The notes beneath the pieces are model-generated. The model did not search any database and was not told the DNA's origin. It saw only the letters and a list, made by a program, of their open reading frames with translations. 64,000 nt of DNA from Niastella sp. Its GTDB lineage: Bacteria > Bacteroidota > Bacteroidia > Chitinophagales > Chitinophagaceae. The stretch's first letter is position 1. Every line of letters begins with the position of its first letter. Positions 24,350 through 33,665 of this stretch are shown one piece after another. Where the stretch lies: assembly GCA_017744515.1 (NCBI GenBank), contig JAGIBF010000019.1, positions 26,677-90,676 of the forward strand. Reading direction: 5' to 3'. A program made the translations under genes and the position numbers.

Positions 24350-27300
24350 ATGCGCCTACAACGACTTTTAATATGTACCCTTATTTTGCACATTGGCACC
24401 CTGGCCACGGCGCAAAAAATGAACGACTACCTGTTCACCCACTTCAATACCAACAACGGGCTTGCCGGCAATACGGTCCTCAACGTGATACAAGACCATA
24501 AAGGGTTTATATGGATTGCCACTACCGATGGTCTGCAACGATACGACGGCAAACGATTTCTCACCTTTAAAAACAAACCCGGTGATCCCACAAGCCTTCC
24601 CCACGATGGCATCGAAGATGTTTACGCAGATCAACAACACAACCTTTGGATACAGACGGCCAACAACAACATAGGCATCTTCAACAGCACCCGGTTTACC
24701 TGGCAGGAAATATCTGTAAAAACGTCTGATCCCAAAGACCTGCTGTACCTGAAAGACTTCGTGGAAGACAAAGCAGGAAACCTCTACCTCCTGCTGCGTG
24801 AAAGACAACAACCCATTTATTTTTACTCAACCAAAGACCGGGCATTCATCAACAGCCCGCTGAATAAAATGATTCCTGCCGGCTGGACAGTTTCCGAAAT
24901 GCTGATCGACCAACGTTCCGGCAATTTCTGGCTGGGCTGCGACTCCGGACTGGCCGTGTACGATCCTACGACCAAACAAATAAGCTATCGCGGCCACAAC
25001 GTCGCCAACGATCCGGTGATCACAGCACTGGGCAATGAAAAATATACAAAGCTCCTCCACATCGACAGCGATAAAAACTTTTGGTGCACCACGCAAAACA
25101 TACATGTGATGGAGGACCCGGTCGTCCATCGCTTTGATCCCACTACCGGCATACACCACAAGCATGTACCCTTCCCGGATATCAAGGCCCACTACCGGGA
25201 GATCAAAAAGATCTACACACAAAAGAACGGACGCACCTGGTTTTGCGGACTGTCCTTTCTGATGGAATACAAGAAGAAGAGCTCTGCGCCATTTGAACAG
25301 GTACCAGTCAACGACAAATGCAATCCAAAGAGCCTTACCTTCGACATTGCCGGAGATATCTATGAAGACAGGGAACAAAATGTATGGATATCCACCACAC
25401 AAGGACTGTTCAAATTCAATCCCGATGCCAACTTCTTTTCCAATTACTGGTTGCAACGCGTTGGAGAATCGGCGCCGGTTGAGCAGGCAGTGACCGCCGC
25501 AGCCGAAATGAAGAACGGAGAAGTATGGATCGGCACCGTCTACAACGGAGGCCTTTACACCTATGGGAAAGACCTCACCCCGATCATCGCCAAAGGCGAT
25601 CCCGCCACACGCTACAAAAGCAATTCCGTTTGGTCTATACACCAGCATAGCATCACCGGCCAGGTATGGCTCGGCTGCAATAAAGGCAACATCATTGTAT
25701 ACGATCCTGCCACCGGACGATCAGAACAGTTTGCCCCCGCTATTATCGCAGGCCGTACGACCTCCACTATAAAGGAAGACAAAAACGGTAACCTTTGGAT
25801 GATCGTACGAACAGACAATGCTGCCGACATTATTAAATGGGACCGTCAATTGGCAGGCAATGACCCTAAAAAAGGATATGTACCGGTAAAAGCATTCAAA
25901 GAAGCCTCGCCTCCCAACCTCATTGTCGATCAAAACAACTTTATCTGGACAAACGCTACAGGCGCGACATTGTACAAGATCAACGCCACCACCCTTGAAA
26001 CAGTCAGCTTCACCGATACGACAAAGCCAGCAGAATACCGCCTTACAAAAGATGGCGCCTCCGACTTCATACAATACAACGACAGCCTGATCGTCACAGC
26101 AGGAGTCGATATCCACGTGGTCAACATGAAAACCGGTCAGGTACGCGTGATCACCAAACAGGATGGTTTGCCAGCCGCTGCTGTTTCCATCATCAAAGAC
26201 CATGAAGGCATACTCTGGATGGGATTGAACGGAGGAGGCATTTGCCGTTACAACCTGGCCAAAAACATATTTACGGTATACGATAAACGCGACGGCATGC
26301 TGGACGAATACTTCTCTCCAGCCTCTCACATCAACATGAAAGATGGCAGGCTGCTGTTTTACGGACGCAACTTCATGACCTTCCGGCCCACAGCCATGGT
26401 AGCAGGTCAGGCGTCACCAGTGGTCATCGCCGACTTCAAACTACTCAACATATCCCTGCCTGTCGATTCATTACAGCAACTGTCAAGACTATCGATCCCT
26501 TACGATAAGAACTCCGTCACCATAGAATTCAGCGCACTTAGTTACAAACCGCAGAACAAGATCAACTACTATTATAAAATGGATGGACTGGATGAAGACT
26601 GGATACCAGCCGATGAATCACTACGGGCCATGTACAACTATCTGCCTCCCGGCAAATACACCTTCCAGATCAAAACGGACAATGGACTTGGGCAGCCCAG
26701 CCAGATAACCAGCCTTAAGATAGTAGTAGAAGCCCCTTTCTGGAAAACATGGTGGTTCTACCTTACCCTCGTCTTGATCCTCGTTGCGATCCTATACCTG
26801 CTCGACCGGGAAAGAATAAAACGCCTTGTAGGCGTTCAAAAAATAAGAACAGAAGTAGCCCTCAACCTACACCAGGAAGTGAGTGCGGCCCTTAGCAACA
26901 TCAACATGCTGGGAGAAATGGCGCGCATCAAAGCAGATAAAGACATAGAACGCACCAAAGAATACATACAACAGATCAGCGACAAAAGCAGCTACATGGT
27001 CACGGCCATGGAAGACATACTGTGGAGCCTCGACCCGGCCAACGACAGCATGGAAAAGTCACTGCTGCGCATGCGCGAATACATCGACTCCCTCGAAACC
27101 CATTATACAGCCAGCATAGACTTCAACGTCGACAAGAATGTAACGACCATCAATCTCGACATGAAAAAACGGCTGGAGTTCTTTATCCTGTTTAAAGAAT
27201 CATTGAGAGCGATTGTACAATATGCACACGGCAGGCAAACACATATCAACCTCAGCCTCTCCGGCAACAAACTGCTACAACTGAACATACAGGATACAAC

Positions 27301-27442
27301 AGCCGATACAGATACAGACTCACTGGAATTGGAAAAGCTGATCAAAGAATTGTACAACCGCTCCGCCTATATCAATGCAGAAGCAGACATTCAGCGCGAC
27401 CACAAAGGCATGGCCATCATCCTGCGGGTGCCTATGGCGTAA
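24350..27442 (+). CDS. Two-component-regulator-type propeller sensor with degenerate histidine kinase half
   Basis: This is a 1030-residue protein. The ATG at 24350 is chosen because it starts the signal peptide (to TLATAQ). A double seven-bladed Reg_prop propeller follows (blade motifs such as GFIWIATTDGLQRYDG, NVWISTTQGLFKFN, GILWMGLNGGGICRYN), then a Y_Y_Y domain (about 690-770), one transmembrane helix (about 800-822: WWFYLTLVLILVAILYLLD) and a cytoplasmic kinase-like part. The His of the HisKA_3-type box is present in NLHQEVSAALSNINML, but the N-box reads ESLRAIVQYA with no Asn, and the DxGxG and GxGL motifs are not recognisable. There is no AraC domain, so it is not a hybrid two-component PUL regulator, and no response regulator adjoins it. 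Confidence 0.85.
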   Translation: MRLQRLLICTLILHIGTLATAQKMNDYLFTHFNTNNGLAGNTVLNVIQDHKGFIWIATTDGLQRYDGKRFLTFKNKPGDPTSLPHDGIEDVYADQQHNLWIQTANNNIGIFNSTRFTWQEISVKTSDPKDLLYLKDFVEDKAGNLYLLLRERQQPIYFYSTKDRAFINSPLNKMIPAGWTVSEMLIDQRSGNFWLGCDSGLAVYDPTTKQISYRGHNVANDPVITALGNEKYTKLLHIDSDKNFWCTTQNIHVMEDPVVHRFDPTTGIHHKHVPFPDIKAHYREIKKIYTQKNGRTWFCGLSFLMEYKKKSSAPFEQVPVNDKCNPKSLTFDIAGDIYEDREQNVWISTTQGLFKFNPDANFFSNYWLQRVGESAPVEQAVTAAAEMKNGEVWIGTVYNGGLYTYGKDLTPIIAKGDPATRYKSNSVWSIHQHSITGQVWLGCNKGNIIVYDPATGRSEQFAPAIIAGRTTSTIKEDKNGNLWMIVRTDNAADIIKWDRQLAGNDPKKGYVPVKAFKEASPPNLIVDQNNFIWTNATGATLYKINATTLETVSFTDTTKPAEYRLTKDGASDFIQYNDSLIVTAGVDIHVVNMKTGQVRVITKQDGLPAAAVSIIKDHEGILWMGLNGGGICRYNLAKNIFTVYDKRDGMLDEYFSPASHINMKDGRLLFYGRNFMTFRPTAMVAGQASPVVIADFKLLNISLPVDSLQQLSRLSIPYDKNSVTIEFSALSYKPQNKINYYYKMDGLDEDWIPADESLRAMYNYLPPGKYTFQIKTDNGLGQPSQITSLKIVVEAPFWKTWWFYLTLVLILVAILYLLDRERIKRLVGVQKIRTEVALNLHQEVSAALSNINMLGEMARIKADKDIERTKEYIQQISDKSSYMVTAMEDILWSLDPANDSMEKSLLRMREYIDSLETHYTASIDFNVDKNVTTINLDMKKRLEFFILFKESLRAIVQYAHGRQTHINLSLSGNKLLQLNIQDTTADTDTDSLELEKLIKELYNRSAYINAEADIQRDHKGMAIILRVPMA

Positions 27443-27611
27443 CCAGTTTTATAGACAAGTCATCAAAGTTCTTCCAAAGCGCTGTACTATTTCAATACAA
27501 TGTACGTACGCTTACATAGCTGATCAGCAGTTTACCACGATGAACAAGCAGTCTATGTAAAATAAAGATAGCTCCAACAGTTTTTACTTATTTTTAATAA
27601 AAGCATAGCAA

Positions 27612-28250
27612 ATGCCATCTACCAACGCACCCCACATCGACTGCGAAAGGCTCCATCCCCTGCTATTGGTGAGCGATATACCGGCAGCCGTCGATTTTTA
27701 CACCAACAAGCTGGGCTTCACGCATGGCTTCACCTGGGGCGAGCCGCCGGAAATGGCCGGCATGAACTTTGGCGATGTGTCGATACACCTGTACAAAGGC
27801 GAGCCCAAAGGCAACTATGTATACTTTGTGGTAGGCGATGCAGATGAGCTATACGAATTTCAACGCAGCAACGGCGTGGAAGTGGTGGTAGAGCCAGGCG
27901 ACAGAGAATATGAATTGCGCGACTACAGAGTAAAAGACCCCTGGGGCAACGAGCTTTCATTCGGACATTACATACAACACGTTGGCCCACCCCTTAAAAT
28001 AGAACGGGTAGAGGTGCCCGTACGTCTTGAAAAACGGCTGGCCGCCCTGGTTAAAGAATTGGCAGAACACAAAGGCATGAGCATAGACAGCTTCTTCGAA
28101 GAAACACTGCTACACACCTTTGAAGTAGTAGGCAACAATACCGGCGTGGCAAGCCCACACACGAAGAAAACACACCAATTAATACAGGAGCTGAAAAAGA
28201 AACACGGCATCGACTACGATACCCATGCCAGCTATAGGTTTGTAGAATAA
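27612..28250 (+). CDS. VOC family (glyoxalase/bleomycin-resistance-like) protein with C-terminal helix tail
   Basis: This is a 212-residue cytoplasmic protein. Residues 8-125 are a VOC fold: LHPLLLVSDIPAAVDFYTNKLGF, VSIHLYKGEPKG, LYEFQRSNGVEVV, RVKDPWGNELSFGHY. This resembles bleomycin-binding-type members rather than glyoxalase I. The last ~85 residues are an unrelated helical extension (LEKRLAALVKELAEHKGMSIDSF and HTKKTHQLIQELKKKHGIDY) that looks like a ribbon-helix-helix or dimerisation tail. Convergent with the DUF1801 gene with only 3 bases between the stops. Confidence 0.85.
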   Translation: MPSTNAPHIDCERLHPLLLVSDIPAAVDFYTNKLGFTHGFTWGEPPEMAGMNFGDVSIHLYKGEPKGNYVYFVVGDADELYEFQRSNGVEVVVEPGDREYELRDYRVKDPWGNELSFGHYIQHVGPPLKIERVEVPVRLEKRLAALVKELAEHKGMSIDSFFEETLLHTFEVVGNNTGVASPHTKKTHQLIQELKKKHGIDYDTHASYRFVE

Positions 28251-28253
28251 ATA

Positions 28254-28784
28254 TTACCCGACCCCTTTCAACCAATCCCTGATCACCTGTTGCAAGGCTT
28301 TCTCTTTGGACTTGAGGTCATCAACGCCGGCGATCTTCACCATGCGCCGGCCATCCGTGTAAGTGCCTTCCAGGATACCTGAGCCATCCTTGATACGCGC
28401 ACCGGTAGGAAAGATCAGCAGCACATATTCCTTTTTATAAATGTTCACCACTGCGATATCACGCTTATACTCCTTCGGATCGAAAGGCTTCATATCACCG
28501 GTATAATAAAATGCCGGAGCATTCCACTTGATCTGCTCCCCTACCGTTTTATCAGTTTTCAGGAACACCTGCCTCACTGCTTCGATGGTCCTGGCCAGCG
28601 GCCCTTCCAGTTGCGCTATATATTCACCGACAGTAGGCGCAGTAGGCTTCTTAGCTGGCGTAGATGCCTTTTTAGCCGGTGTTGATTTCTTTGCAGATGC
28701 AGCCCTTTTAACGGGTGCAGCTTTCTTAGCAGGTACAGCTACTTTTTTAACAGCAGCCTTCGACTTTTTAGTTGCTTTAGCCAT
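28254..28784 (-). CDS. DUF1801 domain protein with histone-H1-like N-terminal tail
   Basis: This is a 176-residue protein. Residues 1-50 are almost only Lys, Ala, Pro, Ser and Thr in PAKKA/TPAKK repeats, resembling histone H1 or AlgP tails and suggesting nonspecific nucleic-acid binding. Residues 52-176 are a DUF1801 (YdhG-like) domain: VGEYIAQLEGPLARTIEAVRQ, EQIKWNAPAFYYTG, VLLIFPTGARIKDGSGILEG. A minus-strand TAAATTTG at 28804-28811 fits a -7 promoter element about 20 nt before the start. The pairing of tail and domain occurs in other Bacteroidota as far as known from family knowledge, but its purpose is not established. Confidence 0.85.
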   Translation of the reverse strand: MAKATKKSKAAVKKVAVPAKKAAPVKRAASAKKSTPAKKASTPAKKPTAPTVGEYIAQLEGPLARTIEAVRQVFLKTDKTVGEQIKWNAPAFYYTGDMKPFDPKEYKRDIAVVNIYKKEYVLLIFPTGARIKDGSGILEGTYTDGRRMVKIAGVDDLKSKEKALQQVIRDWLKGVG

Positions 28785-29298
28785 GTTGGTTAGGGTGTAT
28801 GTTCAAATTTATTTCATTTTGAATACAGATCAGGTTTAACCATCTACTTTTAGAAACTTTGCCGGAAACCACCTCTTAAGGTGGTTCACTTACATGCAAT
28901 CAACCCTAATTCACCCTGGTTCGTGTCCTCACGAACCAGCATACCACACTATTCAGTACTGAAAATCCTAAAAATACCTGATCCTCCCTGTTTGACCCGA
29001 GTTGTCCTAAGTTGGCAGGGTTTCGCTTCACCCGCAGTTGCGCCCATCGATTGTTAGCATTACATTTGATTAGCTCCATGATTGATGACAATTGGGCAGC
29101 AGCAATGACAGAAAGGAAGATTTTAAAAGCCGAAACAAAGGATCTGATGTAAGGCTGGAGTATAGCAGAAGTATGTCAACGGTATACCAGAAGTATAGAT
29201 AGTGTATTCAAATAGTGGAGTACGCTAAAAAGTGCAGTTTTTACCAAAAACAGCAGGGTGCCTGGCGCCCGTGCTTCACTATAAACACACAACCAGTT
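28785..29298. other. 514-base gap, no gene recognised
   Basis: A small hairpin AACCACC-TCTTAA-GGTGGTT lies at 28867-28886. A short minus-strand frame (28906-29091) has no family resemblance and no good start context. The rest shows nothing supportable. Confidence 0.5.
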
Positions 29299-29835
29299 AT
29301 GTCAACCATGATCCACTTAGAAACATTTGGTCCACCCGATTACCCCTTATTGATCTCCTGGATCGACAACGCAGAAATGCTGATGCAATTTGGCGGACCA
29401 GCTCTTACCTTCCCCCTGACACCAGAACAACTCAAAAATAACCTGAGCGATCCCAACCGGTATGCTTTCAAAGTAGTAGAGAATAGTACCAACACAACAG
29501 TAGGACACGGAGAAATTTACAGCAAAGAAGACGGCACTACCTATTTATCAAGGCTATTGATCGGCGCCGAAAACACCCGCGGCAAAGGCTATGGCACACA
29601 ACTCACCCACCTGCTCCTCGCACATGCATTCGATGTACTCAAACAATCAACAGTCTTTTTATTAGTGTTTGATTGGAACAAGGCCGCTATCCATGTCTAC
29701 AAAAAAGTAGGCTTCACCATTGTGCCCGGCAAAACACTTTTACGGGAAGTGAATGGTAAAAAGTGGACGGCCATTACCATGTCCATTACGAAGGAAGAAT
29801 GGAAAAGGCAGGATGGAGTGCAAAGGTTCGAATGA
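29299..29835 (+). CDS. GNAT family N-acetyltransferase
   Basis: This is a 178-residue cytoplasmic protein. The start at 29299 is preferred over an in-frame ATG at 29215 because homology begins at TMIHLETFGPPDYPLLISWI. The acetyl-CoA signature is visible as SRLLIGAENTRGKGYGTQLTHLL (Q/RxxGxG/A form RGKGYG), followed by VFDWNKAAIHVYKKVGF, the typical GNAT C-terminal strand-helix. This resembles RimJ/RimL-like acetyltransferases. It stands alone; substrate unknown. Confidence 0.9.
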   Translation: MSTMIHLETFGPPDYPLLISWIDNAEMLMQFGGPALTFPLTPEQLKNNLSDPNRYAFKVVENSTNTTVGHGEIYSKEDGTTYLSRLLIGAENTRGKGYGTQLTHLLLAHAFDVLKQSTVFLLVFDWNKAAIHVYKKVGFTIVPGKTLLREVNGKKWTAITMSITKEEWKRQDGVQRFE

Positions 29836-29868
29836 CGCATCCCTGATGGGATAAATAGCCATATAAAA

Positions 29869-29891
29869 AGCCCCCACGCAAGCGCAGGGGC
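29869..29891 (-). terminator. Intrinsic terminator for the downstream PUL end
   Basis: Read on the minus strand, a stem GCCCC..CGC / GCG..GGGGC is followed by TTTTTATAT, 40 bases after the last PUL gene stop. Confidence 0.7.
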
Positions 29892-29929
29892 CTATCGAAC
29901 CTTTGTTTTCTTCAGTATTAAAACTCCGT

Positions 29930-31207
29930 TTATTTCCTTTCAGGCATTTTCAGCGTCAGCGGCTTTTCATTACGCAACATCTTACCAGCCTCACCGGTCA
30001 GCCACAGGTAATGATCAGAAGGCTTGCCGTCGTTGTTGATAAAAGAAGTAACAGTACTTACAGGCGGCACATCAGTCACCTTAAAGATCGCAGTAGCCTC
30101 ATTCACTTCATCGAACATGGCTACGTACAACATGGAAGCACCCACATTGATGGCAGTAGAGATCTGCTGCCAGTAAAAGCGGCCACCCTGACGCGGAATG
30201 GAACCCACCGGCTTCACATCATCCGGAAACTCATACCGGCTCAGGTTGTGCCAGCTGAAACCGGGATACATACAAGGCACGTAATCCACCTTGTTTTCCT
30301 TGCACCATTCGATATCAGCAATGGTATTATCCCTAAAACGGTCCATATCATTATGAAGGAGCGGACTATACCGCTGTACACTCCACGGCAACACGAGGTC
30401 GCACTGCCTGATGAGCGTATGCAGGTAAGGATCAGGCAGACAGTCGGCATTCAGCGTACGCCAGAAAGCAGGCACACCCAGCATTACCGCACAACCTCCA
30501 TATACAGGATCATTCTTTAAGAAATCAAGTAATTTCTCCAATCCGATATTACGGATATTATAAGGCCTGTCAGGAAAACCAACACCCCATATCGCCACCA
30601 CGGGTTTACCATTGTGGTGCAGGTAGGTCTTGGTGCCGGCCTGATTAGTCACCTTCAGTTTATCTACGAGGTACTTCCAATCTTCGATCAGTGCCGAACA
30701 ATCCTCATTGGAGCCACGCAGGCCAGAAAGATCATACATTACGGCAATAGCCCTGTTGTATTTGGAAGCAGCTTCAAAAGCATTTTTCAATATGGAGGAA
30801 GAAACACTATCGCGCCCTTTGGCATTATTAAAGAAACGTTGCATGAACACACCATCCACGCTATACTGCTGCATCCATTTAAAATGCAGGTCTATCGTAC
30901 TCTTATCGTTACTGCTGAAAAAACGGGCAGCCTTGCCATCAGGCAGCTTCCAGGGCGTTTCATACGTCTTTTCATATTCAGACACATCAGGCCACATGTC
31001 GATACCACTCCGCTCCTCATTACCATAAGCAAAACGCCGCGCATTGGTGCCATCACCCTGCGCACGGAACCATCCCTGGTAGCCGGCCATCACCAATCCC
31101 TTGTAAGAAGGATACTTAGTTTCTTTACTGTGTTTAGGTTGGGCATACAAAGAAACAGTCAACAAGAAAACAGCACTTAATAAAACGACGGATTTTGTAT
31201 TCATCAT
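29930..31207 (-). CDS. GH71/99-like glycoside hydrolase (second copy)
   Basis: This is a 425-residue protein with a signal peptide (MNTKSVVLLSAVFLLTVSLYAQ), so secreted or periplasmic. The GH71/99-like TIM barrel is recognisable by GLVMAGYQGWFRAQGD at the first strand, IDMWPDVSEYEKTY, VDGVFMQRFF, AIAVMYDLSG and MYPGFSWHN. The C-terminal strand MFDEVNEATAIFK carries the E-x-x-E pair (EVNE) in the position where GH99 endo-alpha-mannosidases hold their two catalytic glutamates. It shares about half of its motifs with its upstream neighbour. It is the last gene of the mannoside PUL; an endo-acting or exo-mannosidase role is inference. Confidence 0.9.
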   Translation of the reverse strand: MMNTKSVVLLSAVFLLTVSLYAQPKHSKETKYPSYKGLVMAGYQGWFRAQGDGTNARRFAYGNEERSGIDMWPDVSEYEKTYETPWKLPDGKAARFFSSNDKSTIDLHFKWMQQYSVDGVFMQRFFNNAKGRDSVSSSILKNAFEAASKYNRAIAVMYDLSGLRGSNEDCSALIEDWKYLVDKLKVTNQAGTKTYLHHNGKPVVAIWGVGFPDRPYNIRNIGLEKLLDFLKNDPVYGGCAVMLGVPAFWRTLNADCLPDPYLHTLIRQCDLVLPWSVQRYSPLLHNDMDRFRDNTIADIEWCKENKVDYVPCMYPGFSWHNLSRYEFPDDVKPVGSIPRQGGRFYWQQISTAINVGASMLYVAMFDEVNEATAIFKVTDVPPVSTVTSFINNDGKPSDHYLWLTGEAGKMLRNEKPLTLKMPERK

Positions 31208-31450
31208 TAAGAGTTATCGATTGTAAAACAGTACATCTTTATTTGTCATTTCGAACGGAGCCATTCGCAACAATAAACCAGTGCGAAGTAACGGAGCAGT
31301 GAGAAATCTGCTTGCGAAGCAAAAGATTCGAAGCAAACTCCAAAGCTCGAAGCTCACAGCTCGTAGCTCGCAGCTTCCCAAAAGAACATTCAAGCCCGGT
31401 AGGTGGATACGAACCGGGGTTGAAATGTACACTTGCATTATGGAAAACGT
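31208..31450. repeat. Degenerate TTCGAA/GCTCGAAGCTC repeats between the two GH99-like genes
   Basis: GTCATTTCGAACGGAGC (about 31246) is echoed by GAAGTAACGGAGCAGTGAG and GAAATCTGC (to about 31312). Then comes a tandem of AGCTCGAAGCTCACAGCTC and GTAGCTCGCAGCTT (31342-31375). It lies inside the PUL and is unlikely to be coding. Confidence 0.55.
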
Positions 31451-32785
31451 TTAACGAACAGGTTTGGTAGCAGAGAATCCACTTTCACCATGAAACCACT
31501 TGCCAGCCTGGCCTGTAAGCCATAAGTAATAATCAGTACTAAGATCATTGTCGATACCGATGAACTTCCGGGCGCCATGCAACGGAAGATCAGCCTCACG
31601 CGCACATTTGAAAATAGCCGTACCCTCATCGATCTCATCAAACATGGCCACATACAAACTTTGAGCGCCGGATATTTTGGCGCCAGCCACTTGCTTCCAT
31701 AGGAAATCGCCTTTTAAGCGGGGAATCGAATTATATTGAGCCGGGTCCATCCGCAGGTTGCCCCAGCTGAAGCCGGGAAAAGCCAGCGGCACATACGTGA
31801 TATTATTCGTATTGCACCATTGAATGTCACCAGCCAGCTCGCCGCCAGCTACGTTGTTGTAATTATCGTTGCCATACCGGCCCACAGCCCACGGCATCAC
31901 GATATCACACTTCTTAATCAGCGTATGCAAAGCAGTGGAAGGATCAGTATCATTCTTCAGCGTGCGCCAGTAATAAGGAACGCCCAGCATCACAGAGGTC
32001 TTCTTCGCAGGGCCTTTGATCTTATCCACCAGCTTGTCTACATCAGACGTAGAATACTGCCTGCCATCGTTGAAGCCAACACCCCACAATACCACGAGTG
32101 GCTTTTTGTTATGCCGCAGATAAGTAGGATTGGCGGTGTTGCTGAAAAGATTGAAGAGCGTTTGCAGCTCATTCCAATCCTGCTCGATGTAAGCCACATC
32201 GGCAGCACTGCTGCCGCTCAGGTCATACATCACACAGATAGCGCGGTTGTATTTCTTAGCAGCCTTCAGCGCATTCTCCAACACCTTGTTGAAATGCCTT
32301 TTACCCTTGGTATTGGTTGGTTTTATTTCAACTACGAAACGTTGCATGAAAACGCCGTCAATGCCGTAATCCTTCATCCATTTGAAGTGCAGGTCTACAC
32401 TCTCCTCGTCATAAGGACTGTACAGGTAAGCATCATTGCCATTGGCAAACTTGAAAGGCGACTTGTACATCTTCGTATACTCCGTCATGTCGGGCCAGAA
32501 ATCCACCGCCGAACAGCCGGGCATAAAACCGCCACAATTGCCATTCTGGTAATGATACCAACCACGTTCAGAAGCATCACCCTGCGCGGCAAACCATCCC
32601 TGGTAGCCGGCCATCACGAGCTTGTTATAAGAAGTATACACACAACCAGTCTCATCATACACCACTTCCTGCACCGGAGGATCAGGTGGGCCAGGAGGGT
32701 TAGGATTGTCCCCGCCTCCACCCTTGGAGCAATGGACAAACAACATCCAGGCAGGCACCAATAAAAGAGCCGTCATTCTTTTCAT
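31451..32785 (-). CDS. GH71/99-like glycoside hydrolase, lipoprotein
   Basis: This is a 444-residue surface lipoprotein (lipid Cys19 in WMLFVHCSKGGGG, then a Gly/Pro-rich spacer NPNPPGPPDPP). The catalytic barrel has the same markers as its neighbour: KLVMAGYQGWFAAQGD, VDFWPDMTEYTKMY, IDGVFMQRFV, AICVMYDLSG, AFPGFSWGN, and MFDEIDEGTAIFK with the E-x-x-E pair (EIDE) of GH99. The lipid anchor and spacer suit a surface endo-enzyme that cuts glycan before import, with the second copy acting in the periplasm. This division of labour is inference. It extends the SusCD operon. Confidence 0.9.
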   Translation of the reverse strand: MKRMTALLLVPAWMLFVHCSKGGGGDNPNPPGPPDPPVQEVVYDETGCVYTSYNKLVMAGYQGWFAAQGDASERGWYHYQNGNCGGFMPGCSAVDFWPDMTEYTKMYKSPFKFANGNDAYLYSPYDEESVDLHFKWMKDYGIDGVFMQRFVVEIKPTNTKGKRHFNKVLENALKAAKKYNRAICVMYDLSGSSAADVAYIEQDWNELQTLFNLFSNTANPTYLRHNKKPLVVLWGVGFNDGRQYSTSDVDKLVDKIKGPAKKTSVMLGVPYYWRTLKNDTDPSTALHTLIKKCDIVMPWAVGRYGNDNYNNVAGGELAGDIQWCNTNNITYVPLAFPGFSWGNLRMDPAQYNSIPRLKGDFLWKQVAGAKISGAQSLYVAMFDEIDEGTAIFKCAREADLPLHGARKFIGIDNDLSTDYYLWLTGQAGKWFHGESGFSATKPVR

Positions 32786-32903
32786 AGCCTAAAGTTTTAA
32801 GATTACAGGTGCTGAAAGCCAGGGCACAGCCCTACTGCCTCGGACTGTACCCCTCGTTTCAGCAAAATGGTACCCCGCCCCGATCATTATCAGGATGCGG
32901 GAA

Positions 32904-33587
32904 CTAAATACTTATTTTAACTGCCGCAGCATAATTCGGTTTTGAACCGCCAACACCAATCAGTGCACCCACCCGGAAATAATAATCATTGCCCGGTTTC
33001 AGCTGCGTACTGTTGGAAGGCAGGTCGATTTCGAGCGTATACACGGTGGCGGGATTGGTAACAGCATTGATCTGCTGTTCAGCCGCCACGAGGCGCATAG
33101 GCTCACCTACCCTTGAATCGGAATGTGCATACAGACCGATCTTCTGTACATTGTTGATCACATTCTGTTGGATCTTGAAAGTGGCAACTACTTTATTACC
33201 ATTCTTCACGATGTTCACATCCTTCACGCGGATATAAGGCGTCACCTTGAAGTCCAGCGTAGTTTGCCCCTTGATCACCAGCTCCTGCTCGGCAATAGGA
33301 ATAAAGTTGGGCTCGCTGATCCGGATAGTATACGTGTTGGCAAACATCAGCGTGTTGGCATACGTACCATCATTTTTCAGGATCATATACTGATTTTGCG
33401 GATTGGCATAGCCATGCTCCACAAACTCGATGCGCGTACCACGGATGATGTCCATCTGCACCAGCTCATTGGTAGCCTCATCCACGAACTTGCCGGAAAG
33501 GCCGGAGTCCGGACCATCGTAGTTATCCTTCTTACAGGAAGCAAGCGCAACGACGGATATAAAAAGAAATAATCGAAGCTTATTCAT
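32904..33587 (-). CDS. DUF3823 domain lipoprotein (PUL surface glycan-binding candidate)
   Basis: This is a 227-residue lipoprotein (MNKLRLFLFISVVALASCKKDN, lipid Cys18). The family signature follows: DGPDSGLSGKFVDEATNELVQ as a first beta-sandwich (CarboxypepD-like) and a second sandwich from LDFKVTPYIRVKDVNIV to NDYYFRVGALIGVGG. DUF3823 proteins follow SusD genes in many PULs and are thought to bind glycan at the surface. It lies 78 bases downstream of susD in the same orientation, with a start at 33587 preferred over 33596. Confidence 0.9.
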   Translation of the reverse strand: MNKLRLFLFISVVALASCKKDNYDGPDSGLSGKFVDEATNELVQMDIIRGTRIEFVEHGYANPQNQYMILKNDGTYANTLMFANTYTIRISEPNFIPIAEQELVIKGQTTLDFKVTPYIRVKDVNIVKNGNKVVATFKIQQNVINNVQKIGLYAHSDSRVGEPMRLVAAEQQINAVTNPATVYTLEIDLPSNSTQLKPGNDYYFRVGALIGVGGSKPNYAAAVKISI

Positions 33588-33665
33588 AACGATCATTGTT
33601 AGACTTTAATAATATTTATCCTGTATTGGGCGAAGTAAACGCCTCTTACAGCTGACCTCTTACCT

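Noticed and set aside
24350..27442. Propeller sensor as a hybrid two-component regulator of the mannoside PUL
   Set aside because: It lacks receiver and AraC domains, its kinase motifs are degenerate, and it is separated from the PUL by other genes.
28906..29091. Short minus-strand frame in the 28.8-29.3 kb gap
   Set aside because: No recognisable motif, poor start context, composition unlike neighbouring genes; left as non-coding.
29821..29840. GGTTCGAAT word reminiscent of a tRNA T-arm
   Set aside because: No matching acceptor stem, anticodon arm or D-arm around it; it overlaps the GNAT stop codon.
31736..32764. Plus-strand frame of about 340 codons opposite the GH99-like lipoprotein gene
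   Set aside because: No family features, His/Ile/Arg-rich shadow composition; the coding strand shows conserved GH71/99 motifs.
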